DNA of 64,000 nt from Ilyomonas sp963847085 (lineage in GTDB: Bacteria > Bacteroidota > Bacteroidia > Chitinophagales > Chitinophagaceae): contig CAWJYO010000006.1 of assembly GCA_963847085.1 (NCBI GenBank), positions 124,001 through 188,000 on the forward strand, given 5' to 3'. Made by a program: the position numbers and the translations under genes. A model generated the notes under the pieces. It was not told where the DNA came from. It saw only the letters and a list, made by a program, of their open reading frames with translations, and did no database searches. Shown in pieces: positions 28,238 to 36,745 of the stretch (positions within the stretch are counted from its first letter, which is position 1; each line of letters begins with the position of its first letter).

Positions 28238-28386
28238 AAACCACCTTTCTTTTAAGGCACTAAATTACTACTTTTGCGCCGCTTTAAAAAACATATTTTG
28301 TTGTTCAAACATTCTGTAGCAAAGAGCTTTCCGGTTTTTTGTTTTTGCATAAAAATGTTTCAAAGCCCAACACTTTAATTTTCATT

Positions 28387-29868
28387 ATGAGTAAAGAAAT
28401 CACGCCCCGCGAAGTAGACTATTCTCAATGGTATAACGATTTAATTTTAAAAGGAAATCTTGCCGATTACAGTGCCGTACGCGGCTGCATGGTGATAAAA
28501 CCCTATGGCTTCACACTTTGGGAAAACATGCGCGATGTGCTGGATAGAAAGTTTAAAAATACCGGGCATGTGAATGCTTATTTCCCGCTTTTTATTCCTA
28601 AAAGTTTGTTTGAAGCGGAAGAAAAAAATGCCGAAGGATTTGCAAAAGAATGCGCCATTGTTACACATTATCGCTTAAAAACAAACCCTGATAAAAAAGG
28701 TGCCCTGATGGTTGATCCCGAAGCGAAGCTGGAAGAAGAACTCATTGTTCGCCCAACCAGCGAAGCCATCATTTGGAGTACCTATAAAACCTGGATACAA
28801 TCCTATCGGGATTTACCCTTGCTTATTAACCAATGGGCAAACGTGGTACGTTGGGAAATGCGAACACGTTTGTTTTTGCGCACCGCCGAATTTTTATGGC
28901 AGGAAGGACACACAGCACATGCAACAAAAGAAGAAGCCGTAACCGAAGCGAAACTGATACTGGATATATATGCCGACTTTGCTGAGAACTACATGGCGAT
29001 GCCCGTGATAAAAGGAATCAAAACTGAAAGCGAGCGTTTTGCCGGCGCAGAAGACACCTATTGCATAGAAGCGCTGATGCAGGATGGCAAAGCGTTGCAG
29101 GCAGGCACATCACATTTTTTAGGGCAAAACTTTGCCAAAGCTTTCGATGTAAAATTCAGCGATAAAAACAATAAGCTCGAATATGTGTGGGCAACCAGTT
29201 GGGGCGTAAGTACACGTTTGATTGGCGGTTTGGTAATGACGCACAGTGATGACCAAGGTTTGGTTTTGCCTCCTAAAATTGCGCCGCTGCAAGTGGTAAT
29301 CATTCCTATTTACAAAGGCGAAGAACAAAAAGCAACGCTTGATAACAAAGTAAATGGGGAGTTAGTGCCTGCGTTAAAAGCATTGGGCATTTCGGTAAAA
29401 TATGACGACAATGATAACAGCCGCCCGGGTTGGAAGTTTGCTGAATATGAATTGAAAGGCGTGCCCGTGCGCATAGCCATTGGCGCAAGAGATTTGGAAA
29501 ACGGTGTGGCTGAAGTAGCAAGGCGCGACACAAAAGAAAAGAAAAGTTATCCGCTGGATGGCTTACCGCAAATGATAAAAAATTTGCTGGATGACATTCA
29601 GCAAAGCATGTTTGAAAAAGCCAAAGCGTTTCGGGATGCGCACATTTCAGAAGTGAATACATGGGATGAATTTATGGATGTGCTCGACAATAAAACCGGC
29701 TTTGTTTCTGCCCACTGGGATGGTACTGCCGAAACCGAAGAACAAATCAAAGAGTTAAGCAAAGCCACCATTCGCTGCATTCCACTGAACAACAAACAGG
29801 AAGAAGGTGTTTGTATTTTAACCGGCAAGCCATCTAAACAAAGAGTGCTGTTTGCAAGAGCGTATTAA
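28387..29868 (+). CDS. proS: Prolyl-tRNA synthetase, archaeal/eukaryotic-like type
   Basis: The ATG at 28387 (MSKEITPREVDYSQWYNDLI) gives 493 residues; the frame extends 16 codons upstream without conservation. Class II motifs are visible: VNAYFPLFIPKSLFEAEEKN, motif 2 RWEMRTRLFLRTAEFLWQEG followed by HTAHAT, and motif 3 around SWGVSTRLIGGLVMTHSDDQ. The anticodon-binding domain and the C-terminal domain ending VLFARAY are complete. It charges tRNA-Pro; Bacteroidota often use this shorter type without the editing domain. Confidence 0.96.
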   Translation: MSKEITPREVDYSQWYNDLILKGNLADYSAVRGCMVIKPYGFTLWENMRDVLDRKFKNTGHVNAYFPLFIPKSLFEAEEKNAEGFAKECAIVTHYRLKTNPDKKGALMVDPEAKLEEELIVRPTSEAIIWSTYKTWIQSYRDLPLLINQWANVVRWEMRTRLFLRTAEFLWQEGHTAHATKEEAVTEAKLILDIYADFAENYMAMPVIKGIKTESERFAGAEDTYCIEALMQDGKALQAGTSHFLGQNFAKAFDVKFSDKNNKLEYVWATSWGVSTRLIGGLVMTHSDDQGLVLPPKIAPLQVVIIPIYKGEEQKATLDNKVNGELVPALKALGISVKYDDNDNSRPGWKFAEYELKGVPVRIAIGARDLENGVAEVARRDTKEKKSYPLDGLPQMIKNLLDDIQQSMFEKAKAFRDAHISEVNTWDEFMDVLDNKTGFVSAHWDGTAETEEQIKELSKATIRCIPLNNKQEEGVCILTGKPSKQRVLFARAY

Positions 29869-29871
29869 GTT

Positions 29872-29955
29872 TCTGGACTGGGATTATTGGAATGTATGGG
29901 ATTTGTGGGAGATTGATGAGTGAGATTGAATATTGAATAAGAAAGATTGAATATT
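29872..29955. repeat. Heptanucleotide repeat after proS
   Basis: Twelve 7-nt units in register: TCTGGAC, TGGGATT, ATTGGAA, TGTATGG, GATTTGT, GGGAGAT, TGATGAG, TGAGATT, GAATATT, GAATAAG, AAAGATT, GAATATT. It begins 3 bp after the stop codon and is followed by GTAAAAACAAAC. Confidence 0.7.
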
Positions 29956-30055
29956 CATGTAAAAACAAACTTCACCTCTATACCATTCATCCCGGTTCAG
30001 ATAATCCTCTTCCTCCGTGTTTCATTAATCAATATTTTCGCCCAAATCTTTTTTC

Positions 30056-31720
30056 ATGTTCAAAACTAATTTTACCCTGGCAGGCTGGCTGCTTTTGATG
30101 GTTGTATTCATTGCATCTTGTAAATCATCTGCCCCAAAACAAACCCGCTACATTCCCAAAGATGCTTCTGTAGTATTAGCAATCAATCCCAAAAAAATAA
30201 GCGATAAACTGGCAGATAGCAAAGTAAGTTTAGATTCCATTATGCGTTCAGCAGTTGGCAGCGACACATCCATGATGATAACATCGAAAGACATTGAAAA
30301 TTCGGGTATTGATTTTTCCAAAGACATTTTTTTATTTGTGAATCAAACTGGTAGTATGATGAGCGGCTCCACTGCCACCACTGGTATTGTAGCAGTGTTA
30401 AGCAAGCCTTCGCAGTTTGAAGATTTTTTAAAGAAAAAAATGCCTTCGGCGCAAATCAAAAAGGAGGCCGATTATAGTTACGCTGCATTAAAAAACGGCT
30501 TTGTGGCAGGATGGAATGATGATATTGTTTTGATTGACAACGTAACTTCTATTAACACGCAAAACGGCGATCATGCTGCCAACCCGGACGCCTCGCACCA
30601 ACAGTTAACTTCTTTGTTTGCACAAAAAGAAGATGCTTCGCTCGCTTCGATAAAACAATTTAAAGATGCGAACGATGGCAAAGCCGATGTTTTCTTTTGG
30701 TCAAATTCTAACGGAGCTTTATCCACCATCCCGATGCTGGGCATGAGCAAAGCTTCCGATTTATTGAAAGACACTTATACATCGGGCGCCATCAACTTTG
30801 AAAGTGGTGATGTGGTGATGGATGTAAAATCTTATCCCAATGCAACGCTTGCCGATACCTTAAAGAAATACGCAGGCCCCAAAGTTGACATGGATTTGCT
30901 CAATAAATATCCCGGTGCAGTAACTGGATATGCCTTGTTTTCTTTTGACCCAAAATTGATTGTTGCTATTTTAAATTTTACAGGAGTGCTGCAAACTGCC
31001 AATCAGTTTTTACAAAACCAGGGTTATACCGTAGATGATATTGTAAGAGCTTTTAAAGGTGATTTTGCGGTTGTCTTCTCAAATGTGGGTATGCAGCAAA
31101 AACAAGTACAGGGTTATAAATATTCTTCTCCTACCGCCAAGCTAATTGTTGATGCAGCCATTGGCGACAAAGCGAGCTATGATAAGATTATGGCTTCTCT
31201 TGCCAGACAAGGTTTAATGGTGCAAAAGAACGGGCAGTATGTGCCTGCCCAACTCGACGAAAACCCGATGGGATTTACCATGTATTCCGACAATAAGAAT
31301 ATTGTATTTTCAAACGATTCGGTATTGATGAAACAATACAATGCAGGTTCGGGAAAAGTGAGCTTACCTTCTGATATTTCGGGCAAAACCAAAGGTACAG
31401 CCGTTGCTTTTTATGTTGATATTGCAAGTATCTTAAACGCGTTTCCAAAAGATTCTTCTTCAGGTGAAATGATGGATGAAGCCAAACAAACTTTTAAAGA
31501 TGTAATTGCCACATCCGACAATTATAGCAACAGCTCAGTGAAAGGTCATATAGAGTTGCACACGGTGAATGAAAAAGAGAACAGCCTGGCAACCTTAACG
31601 CGCTATTTCGGTTCATTATCAACTACAATGAAACGAATGAAAGAAGCTACGGGAACGGGTGATGTAACGATGCCGCCAGTACCTGATACTTCTGCACCGA
31701 TAGATTCTTCAGGTAAATAA
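30056..31720 (+). CDS. DUF4836-family lipoprotein
   Basis: A 554-residue protein. The signal MFKTNFTLAGWLLLMVVFIA, then SC gives a lipobox. The mature part begins TRYIPKDASVVLAINPKKIS and continues through YTSGAINFESGDVVMDVKSY, the pattern of DUF4836, a large periplasmic or surface family of Bacteroidota with unknown function. A terminator separates it from dxs. Confidence 0.87.
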   Translation: MFKTNFTLAGWLLLMVVFIASCKSSAPKQTRYIPKDASVVLAINPKKISDKLADSKVSLDSIMRSAVGSDTSMMITSKDIENSGIDFSKDIFLFVNQTGSMMSGSTATTGIVAVLSKPSQFEDFLKKKMPSAQIKKEADYSYAALKNGFVAGWNDDIVLIDNVTSINTQNGDHAANPDASHQQLTSLFAQKEDASLASIKQFKDANDGKADVFFWSNSNGALSTIPMLGMSKASDLLKDTYTSGAINFESGDVVMDVKSYPNATLADTLKKYAGPKVDMDLLNKYPGAVTGYALFSFDPKLIVAILNFTGVLQTANQFLQNQGYTVDDIVRAFKGDFAVVFSNVGMQQKQVQGYKYSSPTAKLIVDAAIGDKASYDKIMASLARQGLMVQKNGQYVPAQLDENPMGFTMYSDNKNIVFSNDSVLMKQYNAGSGKVSLPSDISGKTKGTAVAFYVDIASILNAFPKDSSSGEMMDEAKQTFKDVIATSDNYSNSSVKGHIELHTVNEKENSLATLTRYFGSLSTTMKRMKEATGTGDVTMPPVPDTSAPIDSSGK

Positions 31721-31742
31721 ACAGGCAAAACCAAACGTTAAC

Positions 31743-31767
31743 AAAGCCTCATTCCGGTGAGGCTTTT
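31743..31767 (+). terminator. Terminator between DUF4836 and dxs
   Basis: A 9-bp stem (AAAGCCTCA with TGAGGCTTT) with a 6-nt loop and T5, 22 bp past the DUF4836 stop codon. Confidence 0.85.
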
Positions 31768-31822
31768 TACATTCCGTCCATCGTTTATTTTTCAATACTT
31801 ATTTTTACATAAATCGCAACAC

Positions 31823-33757
31823 ATGGAAATCACGCCCGGCGTCTTATTGCAAAACATCAATTCACCGAAGGACATTAAGAAGCTGGATAGAACACAACTT
31901 CATCAACTGTCTGATGAACTGCGGCAGTATATTATTGATGTGGTAAGCGTGCACGGCGGGCACTTCGCTGCAAGCCTTGGGGTAGTTGAGTTAACAGTGG
32001 CGTTGCATTACGTGTACAATACACCTTACGATCAGTTGGTGTGGGATGTGGGTCATCAGGCGTACGGACATAAAATTCTTACCGGGCGCAGAGATGTATT
32101 TTATACCAACCGCAAATACAAAGGCATCAGCGGTTTCCCCAAACGCAGCGAGAGCGAATACGATACGTTTGGCGTAGGTCATTCTTCCACTTCGGTATCG
32201 GCTGCATTAGGAATGGCGATGGCGGCAAAGTACAAAGGAGAAGACAGAAAATCGGTAGCTGTTATTGGCGATGGCGCAATGACGGCAGGGATGGCTTTCG
32301 AAGCTTTAAATCATGCAGGAGTTGCCGATGCTGATATGTTGGTTGTATTGAATGATAACGGCATAGGCATTGATCAAAACGTAGGTGCTTTAAAAGAATA
32401 TTTAACCGATATTACTACTTCCCAAACGTATAATAAGCTGCGCGATGATGTATGGCAACTGCTGGGCAAACTGCCTGTAGGCAAGCGTTTCACGCGGGAT
32501 ATGGCAAGTAAATTAGAAGCCGGTATCAAAGGCATGGTTAGCAAACGCAGCAATTTGTTTGAGGCTTTGAACTTTCGATATTTTGGACCGATAGACGGGC
32601 ATAACATTACCAAACTGGTTGACACTTTACATGATTTAAAAAATATTCCCGGCCCCAAGCTCCTCCACATTGTTACAGTAAAAGGAAAAGGGTATTCGCT
32701 GGCAGAAAAAGACCAAACCAAATGGCACGCACCCGGCCTATTTGATAAAGTTACCGGCGAAATTTATAAGAAAAGATATGATACGCCGCAGCCCCCAAAA
32801 TACCAGGATGTGTTTGGAAAAACCATCATCGAACTGGCGAAAGAAAATAAAAAAATCATGGGCATTACACCGGCAATGCCAAGTGGTTGTTCGTTAAAGT
32901 TGATGATGGACGAAATGCCCGACCGTGCATTTGATGTTGGCATCTGCGAGCAACATGCGGTTACATTAAGTGCTGGCCTTGCCACGCAAGGCTTGCGACC
33001 GTTTTGCAACATTTATTCATCGTTTATGCAACGCGCTTTCGACCAGGTAGTGCATGACGTTGCCATACAAAAACTGCCCGTTATTTTTTGTTTGGATAGA
33101 GCCGGTTTGGTGGGCGAAGACGGACCTACGCATCATGGTGCTTATGATATTGCTTATTTCCGTTGTATTCCCAACATGATTATCAGTGCGCCGATGAATG
33201 AACAGGAACTGCGCAACCTGATGTACACGGCACAATTGGATGAAACCAAGCTTCCGTTTATCATTCGCTATCCGCGTGGCGAAGGCGTGATGCACAACTG
33301 GCAAACGCCTTTTGAAAAGCTGGAAATTGGTAAGGGGCGAAAATTAAAAGAAGGAACCGATGTTGCGATTTTATCTATTGGTCATCCCGGTAATTTTGCA
33401 ACCGTTGCCATTCGCCAGTTAAAAACCGAAGGCATTCATGCGGCGCATTACGACCTGCGTTTTATAAAGCCTTTGGATGAAGAATTATTGCACGAAGTAT
33501 TTGCTAAACATAACAAAATCATTACGGTTGAAGATGGAACCATCGAAGGCGGTTTTGGCAGTGCAGTATTAGAATTTATGGCAAAACAAAACTACACCGC
33601 CGAAGTAAAAATACTTGGCATTCCTGATAAAATAATTGAGCACGGAACATTGAAAGAATTACATGCTGAATGTGGCTATGATGCAGAAGGCATCGCTAAC
33701 ACAGCAAGAGCTTTACTGAAAAATAGCGTGCAGGTGAAAGTGGGTTTGTTGGGTTGA
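31823..33757 (+). CDS. dxs: 1-deoxy-D-xylulose-5-phosphate synthase
   Basis: The ATG at 31823 (MEITPGVLLQNINSPKDIKK) gives 644 residues, the normal length. Dxs condenses pyruvate and glyceraldehyde 3-phosphate to DXP with thiamine diphosphate, the first MEP-pathway step. Visible motifs: GGHFAASLGVVELTVALHYV, WDVGHQAYGHKILTGR, the ThDP motif IGDGAMTAGMAFEALNHAG at about 148-166 with NDN, the pyrimidine-domain FDVGICEQHAVTLSAGLATQ, and the C-terminal domain ITVEDGTIEGGFGSAVLEFM. The earlier frame extension from 31757 overlaps a terminator flank and is not conserved. Confidence 0.97.
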   Translation: MEITPGVLLQNINSPKDIKKLDRTQLHQLSDELRQYIIDVVSVHGGHFAASLGVVELTVALHYVYNTPYDQLVWDVGHQAYGHKILTGRRDVFYTNRKYKGISGFPKRSESEYDTFGVGHSSTSVSAALGMAMAAKYKGEDRKSVAVIGDGAMTAGMAFEALNHAGVADADMLVVLNDNGIGIDQNVGALKEYLTDITTSQTYNKLRDDVWQLLGKLPVGKRFTRDMASKLEAGIKGMVSKRSNLFEALNFRYFGPIDGHNITKLVDTLHDLKNIPGPKLLHIVTVKGKGYSLAEKDQTKWHAPGLFDKVTGEIYKKRYDTPQPPKYQDVFGKTIIELAKENKKIMGITPAMPSGCSLKLMMDEMPDRAFDVGICEQHAVTLSAGLATQGLRPFCNIYSSFMQRAFDQVVHDVAIQKLPVIFCLDRAGLVGEDGPTHHGAYDIAYFRCIPNMIISAPMNEQELRNLMYTAQLDETKLPFIIRYPRGEGVMHNWQTPFEKLEIGKGRKLKEGTDVAILSIGHPGNFATVAIRQLKTEGIHAAHYDLRFIKPLDEELLHEVFAKHNKIITVEDGTIEGGFGSAVLEFMAKQNYTAEVKILGIPDKIIEHGTLKELHAECGYDAEGIANTARALLKNSVQVKVGLLG

Positions 33758-33881
33758 GGTAAGCAAGAAATGAGGTTTATTTTTGTGCGGTTTTTCATAA
33801 GAAGTATGTGGCGAAAATTGAAGCTGGCGGCAGATCCTTTCACTCCGTTCTCATTCAATAAAACTTTATAAATTTAGCATC

Positions 33882-34106
33882 ATGCAAGTACAAATGGACA
33901 TAGAGTTTGATCAACTACTTTCGATTGTAAAAGCTTTACCTTCAAGGCAATTGCAACTTTTGAAATCAGAAATTGAAAAGGAGTCCAAAAACAATAAATC
34001 TATTGATCTTGAAGCACTGCTTTTGAATGGTCCCACTGCTACGAAAAGACAATTAGAAACCATCGCTAAAAACAGAAAAGCAATCAACCAATGGCGAACC
34101 AAATAG
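33882..34106 (+). CDS. Antitoxin of a PIN toxin-antitoxin module (copy 2)
   Basis: A 74-residue protein (MQVQMDIEFDQLLSIVKALP ...), paralogous to the one at 20392 and sharing its start, its LLLNGP(T) motif and the 16-bp overlap style with the next gene. Presumed inhibitor of the downstream PIN nuclease. Confidence 0.82.
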   Translation: MQVQMDIEFDQLLSIVKALPSRQLQLLKSEIEKESKNNKSIDLEALLLNGPTATKRQLETIAKNRKAINQWRTK

Positions 34107-34480
34107 TATTGGTTGATACATCCATTCTTATTGACTATTACCGCAAGACTGACAAAGAAAAAACAGCTTGGATAAACCTGGTGCGAGGAGGTCATACGTT
34201 TGCCATTTCATCTGTAACGAAATATGAAATTTATGCAGGAGCAACATCTACACAATTGAATTTTTGGAACAGTATTTTGCAAGCCATTATGATTATTGCC
34301 CTTGATGAAACATGTGTAGATACAGCGGTCATTTTAAATAACGCTTTAAAAAAGAAGCGAAAACAAATTGAACTTGCAGATTTATTTATCGCAGCTACAG
34401 CCGTTGCACATGATCTTCCTTTGGCAACACTGAATAAAAAACATTTTGAAAGAATAGATACTTTAGTGCTAATTGATTAA
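34091..34480 (+). CDS. PIN-domain toxin (VapC-like), intact
   Basis: A 129-residue PIN ribonuclease with all expected acidic motifs: LVDTSILIDYYRK near the start, SSVTKYEIYAGA in the middle and ELADLFIAATAVAHDLPLAT near the end. VapC-type toxins cleave tRNA or rRNA when released from the antitoxin. Overlaps its antitoxin gene by 16 bp. It serves as the reference for recognising the damaged middle of the copy at 20604. Confidence 0.88.
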   Translation: MANQIVLVDTSILIDYYRKTDKEKTAWINLVRGGHTFAISSVTKYEIYAGATSTQLNFWNSILQAIMIIALDETCVDTAVILNNALKKKRKQIELADLFIAATAVAHDLPLATLNKKHFERIDTLVLID

Positions 34481-34504
34481 ACTAAACCTGTTAGTAATAA
34501 TCTT

Positions 34505-35229
34505 ATGCGAACCTTTCTAAACATGTTACTGCTTTTATTTCTATCGCATCGTATGGGCAGCGTCTAAAAACCGACTTATCTTATTTCGATAAAAAGCCAC
34601 AGAAATATTATTTGAATTATGACAAAACAAAAAATGAAATTGAAAATTTTTCAAGTGGTTATGTTGATACTTTTTCTGTTAGAAAAACGAGACTCAAACT
34701 ATTCTCCAATCCAGATAGTACAGGCGATTTAGAGCTTGATGTTTGGAAAAATGGAAACTGGCAGATGAACTTGAAAATACCGTATGGTGATAATGGTTAT
34801 TCAATAAAAAAAGACATCAATCAAGATGGTTTTAAGGACTTCCAAAATTCATTGTTGCATGGTAAGGAAGTTTATTTATTTGATGAAAACCAAATGCAGT
34901 TCTTGACAAAACCTATTTTTCTTTCCTTTGACTGGTGTTTAATTGATAAAAAACAAAAACTTTATAGCAACAATTATGAAAGCCATAATTATCATAAAAC
35001 CAATCTCTTTACATTAGAAAGATTGAAGCAAGTTTTTTATTACACTGCATCAATTGATTACACGATTGAAGAAGATAAAGAAAATGCAATCGTGCGACTC
35101 TATAAAATATCACACAACAATTTAAAGGATACAACTTTTATAGCGCAAAAAGAATTTGACTTATTAAAAGCAGGATTTGATTACAAAAAATTTTGGAAAG
35201 ACTTTATTAAGAGTAACGGCTATCACTAA
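34505..35229 (+). CDS. Secreted protein of unknown family, signal peptide in a different frame
   Basis: An ATG at 34505 encodes a signal-peptide start (MRTFLNMLLLLFLS) that runs into a stop; the next frame over supplies IASYGQRLKTDLSYFDKKPQ, then ~205 residues without interruption to 35229. Joining the frames near 34535-34545 gives an exported protein of about 240 residues, so a 1-base indel is likely. The mature part has NPDSTGDLELDVWKNGNWQM, KKDINQDGFKDFQ (a calcium-loop-like DxNxDG) and a charged C-terminus. No family recognised. Confidence 0.65.
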
Positions 35230-35444
35230 TAGGAAATTTTAATCGCATAGGGTAACAAACGCCACTTAACTTTTCAAAATACTTTCTCAATTTTATCACT
35301 CCCCAAAAACTTCTCCCCTCTTTCCAAACAATCTTACATTTGTTTATTAGCGCAAAACAAAACATTGCGACTAATGAAACAAACTTTCTTCTACCTTTCG
35401 ATTGCATTTGTATTCTTCATTTTTATCAATAAAAACAACAATCT

Positions 35445-36599
35445 ATGTCATCTCCCTTTGGTTCTCTGGCTGAACGTTTTGAAACACCGCAACGGCGCAA
35501 AATGTTGGCGCTGGATGGCGGCGGTATTCGTGGCGTAATTACGCTTCAAATTTTAGCCGAAATGGAAAATCAGTTAAAACAAAAACTGGGTAAAGGCGAT
35601 GATTTTCGCCTCTCTGACTATTTCGATTATATCGCCGGAACTAGCACCGGCGCTATCATTGCGGCAGGCTTGTCGCTTGGCATGTCGGTAGAGCAATTGC
35701 TTCAATTTTATCTTGACAAAGGCAAAGCGATGTTTGATAAAAACTGGTTGCTGAAAGAATGGAAATCATTGTACCAATCAGGTCCTTTGTTAGATGCTTT
35801 GCAGGAAACGTTTGGCGCCGATACGGATTTGCACTTTGACAACGGAAAATTCAAATGTTTGTTGATGGTTTGCACCATGAACCGCAGCACCGATTCGCCG
35901 TGGCCTATCAGCAACAACCCTTTGGCAAAATACAACGATAAGCTGCGCGCCGATTGCAACGCTAACATCAAATTGTATGAACTGGTTCGCGCCAGCACTG
36001 CTGCGCCGGTTTATTTTCCACCCGAAACCTTACAATGGAATCCGTCCAATCCGGCCGAGACTTTTGTGTTTGTTGATGGCGGCGTTACGCCTTACAACAA
36101 CCCTGCATTTTTGCTGTATCGAATGGCCACACAACCGGCTTACAAACTTGCCTGGGAAGTGGGAGAAGACAAGCTGCTTCTCATATCTGTTGGCACCGGT
36201 TCATCGCCTTCGGCTGGCGAATATCACAACCTTGTAAACACGCTTTCCAATCTTCCTACCAACCTCATGTATGCCACGCTAACCGATCAGGATATCAATT
36301 GCAGAACGATAGGCAGATGCACTTATGGAGCATCGTTAGACAGAGAACTGAATGATATGATTCCAATGGATGCGACTGGTAATGTGATTGATTTATCGCA
36401 GGACACCAAACGGCATTTCTTATATGCACGTTACAATGTTGATTTAAGCCCCGAAGGCTTGTCAGCATTGGGTTTGAGCAATATCAACTCCGATCATGTG
36501 CGTCAGATGGATTCAGTGCAATACATTGATGATTTGCAAACGGTTGGTGCAGCCTCGGCGAAACAAGTTTCGATGGCTCATTTCGGTTCTTTTGTATGA
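35445..36599 (+). CDS. Patatin-like phospholipase
   Basis: A 384-residue cytosolic protein (no signal peptide). Oxyanion loop GGGIRG at residues 25-30, nucleophile elbow GTSTG with S67, and catalytic D211 in FVDGGVTPYNNPA form the Ser-Asp dyad of the patatin family. Similar patatin domains act as membrane-destroying effectors in CBASS (CapV) and other defence systems, and also occur as ordinary lipases. It is followed by a gene encoding an NDT-like/TPR/SLOG protein on the same strand with a palindromic repeat between them, and preceded by a toxin-antitoxin module. A defence or stress effector role is inferred from this context. Confidence 0.88.
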   Translation: MSSPFGSLAERFETPQRRKMLALDGGGIRGVITLQILAEMENQLKQKLGKGDDFRLSDYFDYIAGTSTGAIIAAGLSLGMSVEQLLQFYLDKGKAMFDKNWLLKEWKSLYQSGPLLDALQETFGADTDLHFDNGKFKCLLMVCTMNRSTDSPWPISNNPLAKYNDKLRADCNANIKLYELVRASTAAPVYFPPETLQWNPSNPAETFVFVDGGVTPYNNPAFLLYRMATQPAYKLAWEVGEDKLLLISVGTGSSPSAGEYHNLVNTLSNLPTNLMYATLTDQDINCRTIGRCTYGASLDRELNDMIPMDATGNVIDLSQDTKRHFLYARYNVDLSPEGLSALGLSNINSDHVRQMDSVQYIDDLQTVGAASAKQVSMAHFGSFV

Positions 36600-36624
36600 T
36601 TTCCTTTTGCCACAAAGAAAGAAT

Positions 36625-36718
36625 TTGAACCACGAAGACTCGAAGAAAAGAAGTTACACAAAGTCTTCTTTTGCTATTCTTTGTGAAACTTTGTGCCCTT
36701 CGTGCCTTCGTGGTTCAA
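36625..36718. repeat. Inverted repeat of the 'accacgaag' family
   Basis: A 94-bp palindrome with perfect 13-bp ends (TTGAACCACGAAG at 36625-36637 and CTTCGTGGTTCAA at 36706-36718) and partly complementary interior, between the patatin and SLOG genes. Related to 10991-11093. Could form a long hairpin in the transcript linking the two genes. Confidence 0.8.
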
Positions 36719-36745
36719 CAAAAATACCTGCAAAAACAAACGCTC

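Noticed and set aside
36671..36745. Upstream start for the SLOG protein
   Set aside because: These 25 codons fall inside the palindromic repeat; the ATG at 36746 begins the conserved domain.
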